Position numbers and translations under genes: made by a program. Below the pieces are notes generated by a model. That model worked only from the letters and a program-made list of their open reading frames with translations. It did not search any database and had not been told where the DNA came from. Of a stretch of 64,000 nucleotides of DNA, positions 12,985-26,055 are shown in pieces. The stretch spans positions 186,001-250,000 of the forward strand of contig JACCIC010000063.1 of the NCBI GenBank assembly GCA_018907035.1, given 5' to 3'. Numbering within the stretch: the first letter of the stretch is position 1; each line of letters begins with the position of its first letter. This DNA is from Sycobia sp. Sy_11 (Eukaryota > Arthropoda > Insecta > Hymenoptera > Epichrysomallidae).

Positions 12985-13036
<52 letters not shown>
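12985..13036. repeat. (AT)26 microsatellite
   Basis: Uninterrupted AT run. Confidence 0.95.
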
Positions 13037-13038
<2 letters not shown>

Positions 13039-13271
13039 ATTATTTTCCGGCCAATCTTTTAATTAGCTTTTAGTGTTTTAACGAATCTTTTTTAATACAT
13101 AGAAAAATTAATTTCGACCTATGAAATTTTCTGAAATATAAACAGAATAATAACGGCGAACAGAATTTCGTCGTAAACGATAATTTCACATAGTTCATCA
13201 ATAATATTGAAATTCCCAAAAATATTTCAATTAGGTATATAATTGTGCATATACTACAATTATGTGCACTT

Positions 13272-13273
<2 letters not shown>

Positions 13274-13357
<84 letters not shown>
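13274..13357. repeat. Compound microsatellite (TA)18-(GA)23
   Basis: A pure TA array switches without a spacer at about 13311 to a pure AG array ending near 13357. One of a recurrent TA-to-GA type in this window. Confidence 0.96.
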
Positions 13358-13360
<3 letters not shown>

Positions 13361-14070
13361 GTCCTTTCGCTTATACATTTTCCAACTCCGAAGTTAAATT
13401 TTCTAATTCTATTTTTTTTTTGTTAAATAGATTATTCTTAGTCATAAGATTTGAAGAAAGGTCTCCCTCACGTTCTGCTCTTCAACTTTTGCACTTTTTT
13501 TCTAAAAATTTATCTTTAATTTTGTGCATTTTTCAATAATAAAAATTCTTAATCTTAGATTTTGTTCTTTTATGATAATAAAACTCATCATGAAATATAC
13601 ATATAGAAACGAATAAAATGTTAGAAAATTACATATTTGAATCGCGTAAATTCGATAACTACTGATTTAAAAGATGTAAAGATTTAAGTAGATTATATTG
13701 ACTCGTGTAGGAGAGTAAAGGAAACAATTAAAATAAATGAAATTGCATATTTATTTCAATTAGTTAACAATTCTATACGAGTATAGCAAATGCTCTATTT
13801 CCTGAGGAAAAAAATGTATGTAAATATAAATTCCCTTACGTATAATCATCATTATTTTGCACCCGCAATTGTCAATGATTTTATAAATTATGTAAAATGA
13901 TTTTGCTTTATATTACATAACCATATAGATTAGATAATTTGACAATTTGTTTCGTCTTTAAATTTGGCATCGACAAGATTATGCATGGGTTCTTATCGTT
14001 AGTTTTCCATACATCAGTTCTAGCTATGCCTGGTTTTACCAGACCCTCTAGATACACGTACGCGTGACCG

Positions 14071-14095
14071 CGCGCGCACACACACACACACACAC
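14071..14095. repeat. (CG)(CA) alternating microsatellite
   Basis: Short CG run joined to a CA run; strictly alternating pyrimidine-purine. Confidence 0.9.
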
Positions 14096-14258
14096 GTATA
14101 TATGTATATAAATCAGTACAAAACTAGTTTTTGGCTTGCCATGCTGTGTGCGGTGCAGAAACCGCACCGCCACGATAAGTCGCGCACTCTCCTATTCACG
14201 CTCGCTCTATCGTAAAATCTACCATCTCGGCATGCAGTTTACAATAATAGATTCTCTC

Positions 14259-14260
<2 letters not shown>

Positions 14261-14294
<34 letters not shown>
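14261..14294. repeat. (CT)n microsatellite
   Basis: CT run, slightly interrupted at its ends. Confidence 0.93.
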
Positions 14295-14298
<4 letters not shown>

Positions 14299-14413
14299 TC
14301 TCGCGCGCTCTCGCCCGGCGCGCGCACCCGATCTCGTTTCTAAATCGAAGGCATCTAATCTCAACCTCGATGGCTCTTAAACGCCAATTTTCTCGCGGCA
14401 ATTTTCCAGAGAG

Positions 14414-14417
<4 letters not shown>

Positions 14418-14461
<44 letters not shown>
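14418..14461. repeat. (TA)22 microsatellite
   Basis: Uninterrupted TA run between two CpG-rich segments. Confidence 0.95.
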
Positions 14462-14466
<5 letters not shown>

Positions 14467-15808
14467 GATTTATAAAAGTTCGATGTTCTTCGCGGCTTGC
14501 GCGCGCGGGTTGATGGCTTCATCGTCCCGCCCACCGGTGCACCCGGCGCACTTCGTATAATTATCGTTCGAGAGGTCGCCGCCTCGCCTCTATACACACT
14601 ACTATAATCTTCGTGAGAGCGCGGCTCTCGGGTCCTATACATACACAGGACACGTATTAGAGGTGGCTTTCGGGATCGCGGCTAAATGCCTCGGCGATAA
14701 TTATTATATCAAGCGCGGTAGCGGGAGTATTCACCGACTGTATGTATAATTGAAGCTTCTCGCTCGGTATTGTATATATATATATATATATATAGCTAGA
14801 AGGAAACTCGGATCTCTCGCGGGCGTTCCGGCTGTTCCTCTTTTCCTTTTAAGATCGCCGTCTTTAGAAACTCCGATTAAGATCTCTCTTTCGCTGCTTT
14901 TCGAATGCTAATGAGTAATTTGTCTATTTTTTAACTTGTTCCTTTTTTTTTAATCGTCAAAAAAAAGAACGACTGGTTCGCCATCCGTAGAAATTCTCAC
15001 GCTGCTCTACGCGCGAACGTAATGAGATGAATTTAGTGGAATCAAACGTTTCTAGCGAAAGCGTCGGTATATATAAATCGATCGCTGAATAATAGATTCA
15101 ACTTGGATCTCCGATAGAATCAATTTTGACGATTTGGAGGGGAAGGGAGTTTTCCAACTGGCCCGTTTGTACATAGAACATTTTCAACAAATATGCCAAA
15201 TAAATGACAGTTTGCACGAAAACGAGATTTAGAATATTTATAGGACTCTAATGTTAGATTACATTGGAAGAAGATATTTAATCTGTGCATTCTATTCTTA
15301 AATTTCATTTGAATTAGATTAGGATCTATTGAAAAAATATAAACTATTAGTAGAACCTTAAAATTGTATGAATTCTTCATTCTTCGTAATAGCGTATAAT
15401 TTCAATAGTTATTCCCTTAGAATTTGCGAAAATATAGAAATACTTTTACAATTGGAATGCTCTATAGTCATTAAGAACATTTTGTTCTATTAGAACGATT
15501 TTTCGATTACTATTATTATGCACTTCCTACACATTTACCACATTCTCCTTGGATTATTTAACTCGAGACTCGCATTATCGTATTCCACGAGAAAATCGAA
15601 ACCATAATCGTTTAGCCTATATTTAACAATATTCATTTTAATTTCGTGCAAAAATAAAATCGTGCCTGTCACAACATCATTGGCCAATTGGATATTCATC
15701 ATTCTAATAATGTATAGAATATCATGAAACATTACTATATGGAACTTACGTCAACGCAACATAATTCACTATACGGATATCTTTCAATTATCGGCCAGAC
15801 TTTCATAT

Positions 15809-15811
<3 letters not shown>

Positions 15812-15858
<47 letters not shown>
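15812..15858. repeat. (AT)23 microsatellite
   Basis: Uninterrupted AT run in AT-rich DNA. Confidence 0.95.
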
Positions 15859-15859
<1 letters not shown>

Positions 15860-16099
15860 CGGTTAAGCATACACGGTGCACAATAAACTGTTAAGAAAAC
15901 CAGTTTTAAGGCTTCCAAACTTTCATATTTATTCGGCTCGATATATATACAGATCTATGAGACGAAACGCATATCAGCGACGAATATTGAAGTATCAATG
16001 ACAATGTCATTCTGTTCGAAATCATCAACCGCATAGCATAAATTGTTTACAAAAAATATTGATACTCGCCCCTCCCATGCCATCGAATCCTTCGTATAG

Positions 16100-16720
16100 A
16101 ATACTCGAGCATATATATCGAGAAGCGATCGATCTTAAAACCAGGCTAAACTCGGCCGCGCGTCAAAAGCAATGAGTGGGGGAGAAGAAAAGAAAAAGGA
16201 AACAGAAATCGGTCAACTGACAAGCAACTCGCGCGGGGCAATCATCGAGCGATCGCTTTCGGCGGGCGCCTGTTATAAACTCTCGTATGGGTGTGGCTTT
16301 CTCTCTCTCTCTGTTTCGCTGCACTCGTATACAGCCTGCTGGCACATGCATTAGAGCTACAAACACGCGTACGCGTGCTCACGCACAGATACACACACGC
16401 GCGGGCGCGCGCGCCTATATATAAACACCGAGAGAAAGAGTTCGCGGCTATATTTCTGCTGCAGCGATGAAAACTGGTTTTCTTAAAAAGTGCAAGTGCA
16501 CCCGCAGTCGGGAGACCTGCAGTGCGCGGTGAACGGTCTCGCGAGCGCGCAATTCGATGTGAATGTGTGCGCCTGTGTGCTCGCGGGCGCGTGTATGTAT
16601 GGGTGCACAGGCAACGAATGGAGGAAAGACTGTATAATATATATATAAGTTGCGGAGCGCGATATGTATCGCAATATCCCTTCCTATTGCACTCTTGGTA
16701 CTCTTGTATATCGAGTATAT
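16100..16720. other. CpG-rich patch
   Basis: Abrupt CpG-rich segment with GCGCGC and CACACG stretches and GC-rich overlapping open frames on both strands. The frames are low in complexity and show no conserved motif, so I treat it as non-coding, possibly regulatory. Confidence 0.4.
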
Positions 16721-16725
16721 CGGGT

Positions 16726-16727
<2 letters not shown>

Positions 16728-16775
<48 letters not shown>
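16728..16775. repeat. (AT)24 microsatellite
   Basis: AT run bordering the CpG patch, followed by a short GTATATATAC extension. Confidence 0.95.
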
Positions 16776-16787
<12 letters not shown>

Positions 16788-17569
16788 TTATTTATTTAGA
16801 GCGTGTGGGCTCATGCAAGTAGTTGGTTGAAAAAACGTTGACCAAATTTTAAGGAAACGCCGATTGTCCTACTGTATTTTTTTGCTTATATATATTCAGA
16901 TGAAGACAATATTTTGAATATACAGTAGTATAGTCACTTTTATCGCAAAATTTCAACCAATGAAAGATTTCCGAATGAAATTTATAAACTTCTTATTTTA
17001 ATATAATATAGTTTTCATTTTCAACCCATAAGGGAATGAATGATTGTGAATATTAAAAAAATATAAAAATTTAATAATTCTTCCTGGAGATCGAATTATT
17101 TTTCATTAATTTCCCAGCACTGTGTGCTATTCGCAACGATGTTACACTTTTAGCCGATTGTATTTATTCTTATTCTGACGTATACTATATTTAAACGTAT
17201 GACCCGTATATCCATGACTTATAAATTATCAGGCGGTGCCACATAAATCAGGGGAATCCATATATATATAACGAATGATTCGTTACAAATGGATATTTAA
17301 GATATCTTCCTCTCTGGGAAACAATGGAAAGATTTATCGAACGAAAAAAGTCGACCCACCTAAACGGCAGATCGTGGCGTTCTTGTACATATATAGCTAC
17401 CTTATGGAGATTACGAGAGCTCAGAGGCTTCCGCGAGAACTGCAACATACTCTGGGCAACAATTGGCAATTCTTCTATACGTACATCCCCAACCCTCCCA
17501 TCAGCTTTTATATAGTATTTTCAGAATATCTCGGCAGATTTTTCCGACGCCCACGTCGTGCGCGATGCG

Positions 17570-17571
<2 letters not shown>

Positions 17572-17620
<49 letters not shown>
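17572..17620. repeat. (TA)24 microsatellite
   Basis: Uninterrupted TA run. Confidence 0.95.
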
Positions 17621-17623
<3 letters not shown>

Positions 17624-18066
17624 GGAGAATAACGCAACATCACGATTTCCCACGGCGCGGCGTCGCGCGGGAAGACTTCGTAATTATATTGCGCTGTTTT
17701 TATTCTCGCCTGGTGCTGCGAGCCCTTCTCGAGCGCGACAATAAAAAATATTCGGCGGCTGCGCGACGTTTTCGTGTTTTTTTTGAAAAATTTCACGATC
17801 TCGTGACAAAGTCTTGTATTATTGTAGGCACACACACACACGCACACATACAGATACGGTATAAGGGAAAAGGTTGAAATTCGCGTCGAACGATGAGGAA
17901 GAGGGAGGGAAACCTCGCGGCGGTGAAGGAGGCGTTTGGCAACCCGCGCACAGTGTGCAGTTATTCCCACATTATATTATCCTGGCGTACTTTTCGCTAT
18001 ACTTTCCCTCTCTATCCGTTCGTTCGTCCTGTTTCTCGACCTTAAAATGCGCAGCGGCGTCTATAG

Positions 18067-18070
<4 letters not shown>

Positions 18071-18122
<52 letters not shown>
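18071..18122. repeat. (TA)26 microsatellite
   Basis: Uninterrupted TA run. Confidence 0.95.
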
Positions 18123-18125
<3 letters not shown>

Positions 18126-18738
18126 GCGCATATACCAAAAAGTCTCTCTTCCTCTTCGTTTATTATAGCTGACGAATTACACGGAGCGATGAAAGTAGAC
18201 TCGGAACTTTGATTAAACTTCGGTTCCATTTACATTTGACAGAGAATTATTCGAAAGTCGTAGTTTGGGTCTAATGTCTCGCATAAAGAAAAGCGCCGTG
18301 GCTGTACTCTTGTTTTTTTTCTAAACTCCATATAATCCGTTGATGCCTCGACGTGCCTCGATCTTTATTTTTAAGTGCATCACCCGCTGATCAAGAATGA
18401 ATGCGTTCGCGTTTTAATAGTTCATCAGATTAATATATAATATATAGTACGGTAATAAATTAAAACTTCTTATCCATATAATAAAAAGAAAGGAGAATGT
18501 CTGTCTGACTGTCGGGAAAGACTTTTCATTTCGAACCTGTATATGTCTTACATTGCTATTCTATTCAGCGATTGCTTTGTTAATGTGCATGTATATACAC
18601 TTCTTATATGATACTGGGCAATACTTTTACAAGGTATACACACGTACGGACGCGCGCGCGCGCACACACTTCTACGGACAAAAATTTTAGTTTCGTATAC
18701 GGGCGGCTGAATAGGTTATCCCGGTGTCTGGGGACGGT

Positions 18739-18918
18739 TTCTATAGGGAGTTTTGTGTTCGGACTGTAGAATCCTATGCGCATGTGCCTTGGGAACATCT
18801 TCTACGGGAAGTTGCGTATTGGGACAGTAGAAGACGATGTCCAAGTATGACCAGACAACTTCTACAAGAAATTTCCTATTTTATTACTCGAACACCAAAC
18901 TCCCCTTAAAAGTCGTCC
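18739..18918. repeat. Degenerate 60-bp tandem repeat, three units, hairpin-forming
   Basis: Units start at TTCTATAGGG (18739), TTCTACGGGAAG (18800) and TTCTACAAGAAA (18860), so the period is 60-61 bases. The first two units also carry an inverted copy of the start, GTAGAA or TAGAA, about 30 bases on, so each can fold into a hairpin. In unit two CATCTTCTAC pairs with GTAGAAGACGATG except for a 3-base bulge. A related TTCTACGGAC occurs at 18670 and an inverted CGTAGAAG near 18960. Divergence between units is high, so this is an old duplication. Confidence 0.5.
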
Positions 18919-18995
18919 CGGGACACCTGGACGTCGAACTCGTAAGTACAATCTTTCTCGTAGAAGCCGTATATAATATGTAAATACATAAATAC

Positions 18996-19000
<5 letters not shown>

Positions 19001-19049
<49 letters not shown>
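19001..19049. repeat. (TA)n microsatellite, interrupted
   Basis: TA run to 19035, one TG interruption, then a further TA run. Confidence 0.93.
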
Positions 19050-19989
19050 GCTTGATAGGAGAATTTTATACAGAAGCGATGATAGGTAAATTACTGTAAA
19101 TTATCTATTGGCATATAGATTTATACTTGGAGTATTTTATACCTGGAGTACTTTTTACTTAGATATGATTGAACTGTTTAAGAAATCGGTTAAATTATTT
19201 TCTCGGGCGAAGCCGAGACGAGCATCCTAGTGTATATATATATAATCGAACTAAAGGAATAACACGTTACGGACCGTCGCGCGGGCGTAAGAGCGACTTT
19301 CTGTGCTACTTTCCGAAATAACCGCGACCTCCTCCATTTCATTCTCAACGGCCGCGGCGCGGCAATTTTTCCCGCCAATCATTATACTCCATCGGGGTTT
19401 TTATTAATATTTTAGAAATCTCGCGCTTTTACGATCTGAAATAAATCTGCCATTGTATTCGTCCTGTATGTATATATATATACTTTCGAGCTAGCTGAAG
19501 AAAAGACGACTCGGTATGAGCAAAACGATCTCGATCTCCTTGGCTCGTTTATGGGTTAAAATTACAAAAAAAAAACGGTATTCGCGAAGGAGACAATGCC
19601 TGAAAAAAAATTTCACTACGACGTTCAAGCGGCAAAAAAATTCAAATCAAATCAAAGAAAATAGAATAACTTTCCAATGTCAATGGTTGCCCCAATGGGT
19701 GAGGGGAAAAAATTCATTAAATAGATACCAGCGCTACGAGACTAAACTCGTCAATATCTTTATGGGATATCAATTTTCCTCCATCGTCTACTACCACTAC
19801 TAATAATAATAAGATTAATAGTAGCAAGAACGAGACAGCAGATTTAATGAAAAAAGAGTAAAAGAGAACGAACCGTTTCGCTCGTTATATATTAACAGTT
19901 GTAATAGTGAATATATCTATGGAGAATAATTTTGGCGGGGCGGAAAACTCGTCCCGGACCAAAAAAGGATGCAAGTGTGTCGCCTTGCT

Positions 19990-20620
19990 CGTGCATCCGC
20001 GTCGGAATTTGCGACGACTTCAGCGGCCCGGACACAATGATCGAAACATCTAATTGTCGACTGCGACCCCCTGGGCCGCGGGCGTATCAGGCGCCACAGC
20101 GATAATAACGACCACTGCACGTCGACGCGCGCACATATAAATCGCGCGGCGCGAAACCAATATCGAATTGACTGGCCATCGAGGGCTCGTGCGCGAACGG
20201 AATATTTGTCGATCGCCTCGCCGCTGGCCTCCCCGCCCCCTGCGGAGGCGCCCGAAAGCGCGCGAGGAGCGAACAATGAATTTTGCCCAATCTATACGTA
20301 TACGTGATACGCGATCACGGCGCGCGCGTGCCTGGCGCGTGCAGTGCGAGCTCGAGAAATCGGCCATTACGTATCGAGAGGCGTGCGAGCCCGCCGCCCG
20401 GCCGAGGGCACCGGGCAAAAAAGCCGGGACTCTCCCCGCGTGTCTTTTCGATTTCGTTCGCACGAGGGGCGGGGGGACGGGGGGGGGTGAAGCTTCCTTT
20501 TTGTTTCGCTTCCTTGTGTGCCGGGGCCTTCCGAGGGGAGGGGAAGGTGAGTGGGAGGGGAGGTGACAGTGTGAAAGTGTGACGAGATCGGTATCTTTTC
20601 CTATTATAACTTTTTTGCCG
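19990..20620. other. CpG-rich patch with G-run cluster
   Basis: Dense CpG with several GCGCGC motifs. At 20466-20487 runs of 4, 6 and 9 G separated by C and AC could form a G-quadruplex. Overlapping GC-rich frames occur on both strands without conserved motifs. A possible promoter or enhancer island; no transcript is shown. Confidence 0.4.
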
Positions 20621-22060
20621 GGTGAGATCTCGATCGTTGTAACAGGTATTGATGTAAAATATACCCGACGTGAGGACGGAATAGGGACGGATTTTAAATA
20701 TTATTATTATTCTTATTTCATTTTGTGTATAATAGGTGTACTGTAGCCGTCTATAAGTCGATCAAATAATTATAATGGTGTAAAGGAACAATTTTAAATC
20801 AAGCCATCTAAATATCATTATACGAGTTTCGCATCTAAATTGACATTATATTTAGTAAATGTTTAAGTTTGAAACGATGTCTATTTAATATTTTAACGAT
20901 ATAGAACTGACTATTAAACATTTTTACCGATGTTAAGTTTTTCAGGAATTCTCTTCTAGATTTCCTACAATTACATTCGCAAGAATATTAGTTATAAAGG
21001 TTGAACTGGAAAGATTATAGAGACGTATCGTGTGTAACATAAAAAATAAAAAAAGACTAATGCGATTTATAATATTAAAATTTTAAACTATTAAAACTAT
21101 CGTTAAAAGTACCTATACACTTCCCATTCACTCACCATTGAACTTTATTGGTACTAATGAACAAAATAAATTTAATTTTAAGAATATCTTATTGTTATAA
21201 TATGAATATACGCAAGTATTTGGAGCAAGTATAAAAAAAATTTATCAACATGATTTTTGGGTTAATTTAATGTCCAACTTTAAGTTTACTTGTTCTACGA
21301 AGAGTCCTTGATAAATAAATAATTAGAAAACGTAGTAAATATATTTCGCAAACCCGTCTTTTAATTTGAATTGATTTTGAATAACGAATATTAATAAAAT
21401 TCCCTACAATAAGCGAAATAAAAGTTTGTACATACTTCTTATTACAGCTTCAAGTGGTCTCGAGTTAAAGAGATGCTAGACCATCTAAATTATAAGTAAT
21501 AATACCTATTTATACCAGACAAGATAAATTTTGTATCTAAGTTAATTTACTTTCAATATTCTTTTTGTATTCTTAATTTAAAGATCGTCTGCACCTTTAT
21601 TAGTAGAAAACTTTAATTGAACATACAGTTATGAGAAACCGGCTTCTTCTCTATTGGACAGAGCAAATATTGAATTAATACGATATTTTTTAATTTATTT
21701 TTCATACTTTATCCGTAATATCTAATAAATCCTATCGTTAATTCGACCATAGAAAGTAAATACTTTTCCGAATAAATTGTTCTGGATTATTTGCTTTTGG
21801 CTTGGAACGAGCACAAATTAGTTTTTACGTGCGATTAAAATTAAGTCCTTCAATTTTTTCCTCGTTTTTTCGCATTGAATTAAAACACGTTATTGAAACG
21901 AATGGTTCTTCAATTTTCTACAATCATCGCTACGGATTCATGTAGCTCTTTTTTTTCAGTTATAAATTTGGTATTCTCGCAAAAGTTAATATACTTTGCG
22001 AAGGCTTTTCCAACTCTGTCCCAAAATTCTTATATTTTAGTTTATATCTGTTTTTTACAG
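20621..22060. other. AT-rich non-coding DNA
   Basis: Unique-looking AT-rich sequence between two CpG-rich patches. I see no exon, repeat or RNA gene in it. Confidence 0.45.
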
Positions 22061-23760
22061 TTTTGGCATTTCCATTTATTTCCCGAATGTACGGACAATG
22101 ATGCATACGCATCGAGCCAAACTTCCACTCAGTTGCATGCGAAGCAGCTTCCTGGCATACCGCGCGACTGCGACACAGCGTATACGTTTCAAGCCAGCTC
22201 GAGTGCGAATAAAAAAATGGCTCGGAATTATACTTTCTTCGATCTCGGTGGGATCGGGTGAAGGGTTGCAGACCTCACACGTGTACACGTATATGTGTAT
22301 TTGTATATATGAGTCATACCGGTCGGTGGATCTGGAACCGATGGAGAGCCGCGGCGATTCTCGTAAAAATTAATAGCGATCAAGACGAATTATACACACT
22401 CTCGTTTGTTAATTGGGCGAGCTTTCCAATGCACGGCCGTGCCTCCGATAGACTGGTTTTCGAGCGATGGAGTGGAGGAGGGGAGGGGGGAGAAAAATGG
22501 AGCGGCAAAAAACGATAAGAATTATCCCTTGCTCGGATTTACGAGGAGGCGCGAGACTGATATGTACGAGTGACACACGCGCGCGCTCGCGCAAAGATAT
22601 ATATATGTATACCCATACACATCATCCAGTAATGACTTTCCCGAGCGGCGAATTCCCGCCCGGCTAGACGCGTATAAGTATACACGCGGTAAAAGGCGAG
22701 ATAGAAGTGTATCTAATAGGAAAAAAAGGTGCTCCCCCTCCATACATATATATACGTGGATAATTAGCGTCACCTCGCCATTCCGGGAATGGAAAGCCGG
22801 CGCTGTATCTGCATTTTTCTCCGGCGTGCCTATCTTTTTTTTCGCTCGTATAATGCATGTGCGCGGGGCGCGCGTGGCAGGTCTTCGCCCCGGCAAAATG
22901 TGCGCGCGCGCGCGCGTTCGAGGGAAAATTTCAGGAGACAATATAAGATCGGCGCGCGCGCGCGCGCGATTCCCTGGTTGGGAAGCGGAGTATCGGGACG
23001 CCGGGCGCGGGAAAAAGCCGCTCGAGTTGCATACGGGCGCAGCGAGGGAACGAGGGGCGATAGGAGATGGGGGCCGGGGGGGAGGAATTTACGAATACGC
23101 ATTGTGCGCCTACGATGGCGCGATCGAGCCTCGACGTCCCTCAACTTTTGCAACTCTACATCACGGGAAGCAAGACGCGTTTCTTCACTCCGATGGCTGA
23201 TTATATGCGATTTCGCCGGGCTATTCTTTTATTTTCGCGCGTTTAAGCGGAAACGCGAAGCGAACGATCGTCCTTTTTTGTCTCTGTGTCACGCGGGGGA
23301 GGGGACTCCCTCGCCGGCGATTAACGACGGCAATTCGCAGGCGTGATGGCCGTTTCGTTCTGGTGCCGGCGCGCAGACGGGAAAACTCATTGTTTTATTT
23401 ATAGCTACCGATACGCACCCGCACAGACGCGCGAGTGTGTACTCGCGCTATGTTGGGACGACGATCCAGTAATTTTCGGCCCTGGACGCCCGCGATCCGA
23501 CAACGCGGTTGGCGAGAGGCGCGAGGCGCTGACGAAGAGGCCGTCCGAACGCGAGGAGATTACCAAAGTCAGGTCGTCTCGATAGGTATATGGATTGTTC
23601 GCGGCGGGCGCGAACGCGCGTATAAATAGCGCGTAACTGTTCCATCGCTTGCGAAAGGAAGCGATAAAGTATACGACAGTGATTTCGATCGTGCCATTAA
23701 GAAGTGGGCGGTGGGCGGTATTTAAAGAGGATCGGCAGTCGTAAGTCCTTTCTATGCCTG
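22061..23760. other. CpG-rich patch with two TATA-like boxes
   Basis: The longest CpG-rich patch of the left half. It has two alternating (CG)n tracts near 22901-22915 and 22951-22968, and TATAAATAGC at 23621 and TATTTAAA at 23719 on the + strand, followed by CGTAAGT (donor-like) at 23740. This might be a promoter with a short first exon, but no Inr at proper spacing and no coding sequence supports it. Confidence 0.35.
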
Positions 23761-24790
23761 TTAATTACTCTTTATCTTGTTGTAGGCATGTTCTGTTGCT
23801 ATAATCTATAGTAACTTTAGCAGTACGAATCATCGGAGATTTTTAATATACGGCTTCTTTCTGATCTTCGGCGTTTTACTGCTCTCGGCATAATTAAGGT
23901 GCATAATGAAATAATCTTTCTTATTATAATATAATATCGATCGAAATTGCTCGCTTATAAAAACGGTCGTTACGTTTTATAACTGTCGGTATTAAAATGC
24001 ATAAAAACATTTTTTTACGATTTATCGAATCATGGATCAATTAGTTTCTACGACTCTGCCCGCGCGTGAACGATCTAATCTTGGTTTCTTCAAATATTAA
24101 TCTGCGTTCGTACGTACATCCATATGCAATGAGAATAAAAATAATTAGAGCTTTGTTTATTTGCATTTTTTATACGTGCTCTACATCTATCGTATTTCCA
24201 TAAAATCTAGGATTGTGCAAAAGTTAATTTCTCACATTTAGTTGCATTTTAAGCGTGGCTTGCTACGAGGTCTGAGACTGTTTCGTTTTTGCGAATAAAA
24301 TAGTCCAACCTTTATAATTATTATATGTGTTCTCAGATGATTATTTCATAAAGAGGCGTTTAAAACACAACTTCAGGCACTATTTTAAATGCCGAAAGTG
24401 ACGTACTTTCATTATTTCCTTAAATGAAACTTCCTGTATGAATTATTATATTTCACACTAATCGTCACTGGAGCGGAAAACGACCATCGCTTGTATAGGC
24501 ATAGTTTAATTCCATATATATTTTACTATTTTTTAAACTTGACTTTCGATTCGTGATTAACGATCTGTATTCTTGTAAAAATGGACAACATTACAAACTA
24601 GTTGCATAAAAATATCCAAAGAGCGATATGGTAACCATACTCGTCGACTTTAATGCATCTGTCTAATTCATCAATATTTCATCGAATAAAGCACTTGTAA
24701 ATCGTAAAGCCGCCTAAATTTAAGTACTCTAGAATAATAAAAAGATAAAATAGTCATGAATCTACGAAATGTATTTCCCCTCCTTAAGAA
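23761..24790. other. AT-rich non-coding DNA
   Basis: No exon, repeat array or RNA gene seen. Confidence 0.45.
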
Positions 24791-25530
24791 ACGTATCAAC
24801 CAAAAACGTCGCGCGCGCCACATCGGCCTGCTCTGGCGCGTTATAGGCATTCGCGGAGACGACATTATAGTATATATATATGCCTACATGCACGGAAGAC
24901 ATGGCTATAACCATCAGAAACATTTCCCTTCTCTCAAGCGACTTTTCCCTTCGACGCCCCGAGCGCGCCATTCAGCCACGTTCCGAATTTCGGCCTCGGC
25001 GGCGGGCTATAACGCTCGTTAATATTACCGTGTGCTATATGTGCGCGCGCGCGCGCGTATGCCTGTGCGTGTGTGTGTGTGTGCATGCGCATAACCATCA
25101 GAACTTACGACGCGACGCGACGCTTAACCAGCACTCTGCGGGTTCGCGGCTCCCGAGCACGAAACTCTCTCGGCTCGCGCTCCGCTTTTTGGATAGCTAA
25201 TAACCGCGAGCGCGCGGCTGGCAACGAGGGGAGGGGGTGGTACACTTGGCCCGAACTCTCTCTCTCTCTCTCGCGCTCGCGCGCGAATTACCGCGACGTT
25301 CGTCTATATATATATGCACACACATAAGTTTTGCAACGGCTTCGAGAGAAGGTCGTAATTACGCGCGGTGGAGGATTGGAGGGCTGCGAGGGAGAGCGGG
25401 GGAGGGTGTCGAGAGAAGAGTCTCCGGTGCGAGTCGACTTGTTTCGCGTCGAGAGATTTCGCGAGGCCTCGTGGGGTTTGGGGGGGGGGGTGGAAGACCT
25501 TCTTCTTGTTTCGGCAGGTAAGGTTGCCAC
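24791..25530. other. CpG-rich patch
   Basis: Alternating CGCG/TGTG stretch at 25041-25085, CT run at 25255-25272 and a polypurine/G-rich segment (25365-25500) that includes a run of 10 G. Frames on both strands are low-complexity and judged non-coding. Confidence 0.4.
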
Positions 25531-25742
25531 GAGTAGATGCATACATACATTCACAGGCGCACACACATGCAGAGGTGGTTTCGAAAGGGCGGACCACTTT
25601 AAATATATTGCTTCGCCGATTTCTGACGAACATGCGCTGCAGTGCGCTTGGATATCGAAGCTTCGTGAATAATTTTTAATGGGAAAGGTTATAAAAAGTG
25701 AAGCATATTTATGGCAGCGCAGCTTGGCTTCTATTAAAAAAC

Positions 25743-25743
<1 letters not shown>

Positions 25744-25781
<38 letters not shown>
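25744..25781. repeat. (TA)19 microsatellite
   Basis: Uninterrupted TA run. Confidence 0.95.
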
Positions 25782-25784
<3 letters not shown>

Positions 25785-26055
25785 TGGTCATAATAGCTTG
25801 GCATCGAGAAAAAGTGCATAACCACCAGTTTTTACAACTCATTGTAAACGATCTATTTCATTTTGATAGAAATCATCCTAAGAATTATTAAATTATTTAT
25901 TCATCCAGAGTACAACTGTGCCTCGGGACGTTCATATTTTTCTTATAAATACCTAATGCACTCGTCGTATTTCATTACTGAATACAACTTTCACATTTTC
26001 TAGTTCACAGTGCGGTTATCGAGGATCGGTAGATTTTCCCCTGTCTTTCTGTATA

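Larger units (their letters stand above)
12161..16099. other. Non-coding DNA, AT-rich with microsatellites
   Basis: AT-rich, with a moderately CpG-rich strip at 14130-14720. It holds several TA, CT and CA arrays listed separately. No exon, RNA gene or transposon recognised. Confidence 0.5.
16790..19990. other. Non-coding DNA with microsatellites and a 60-bp repeat
   Basis: Mixed composition. It holds TA arrays (17572, 18071, 19001) and the degenerate 60-bp repeat at 18739-18918. No exon recognised; open frames here are TA-repeat artefacts or short unconserved reads. Confidence 0.45.

Noticed and set aside
22789..23346. 185-residue Arg-rich open frame
   Set aside because: Composition artefact of GCGC-rich DNA; the repeated RARAR reads come from CG dinucleotide tracts.
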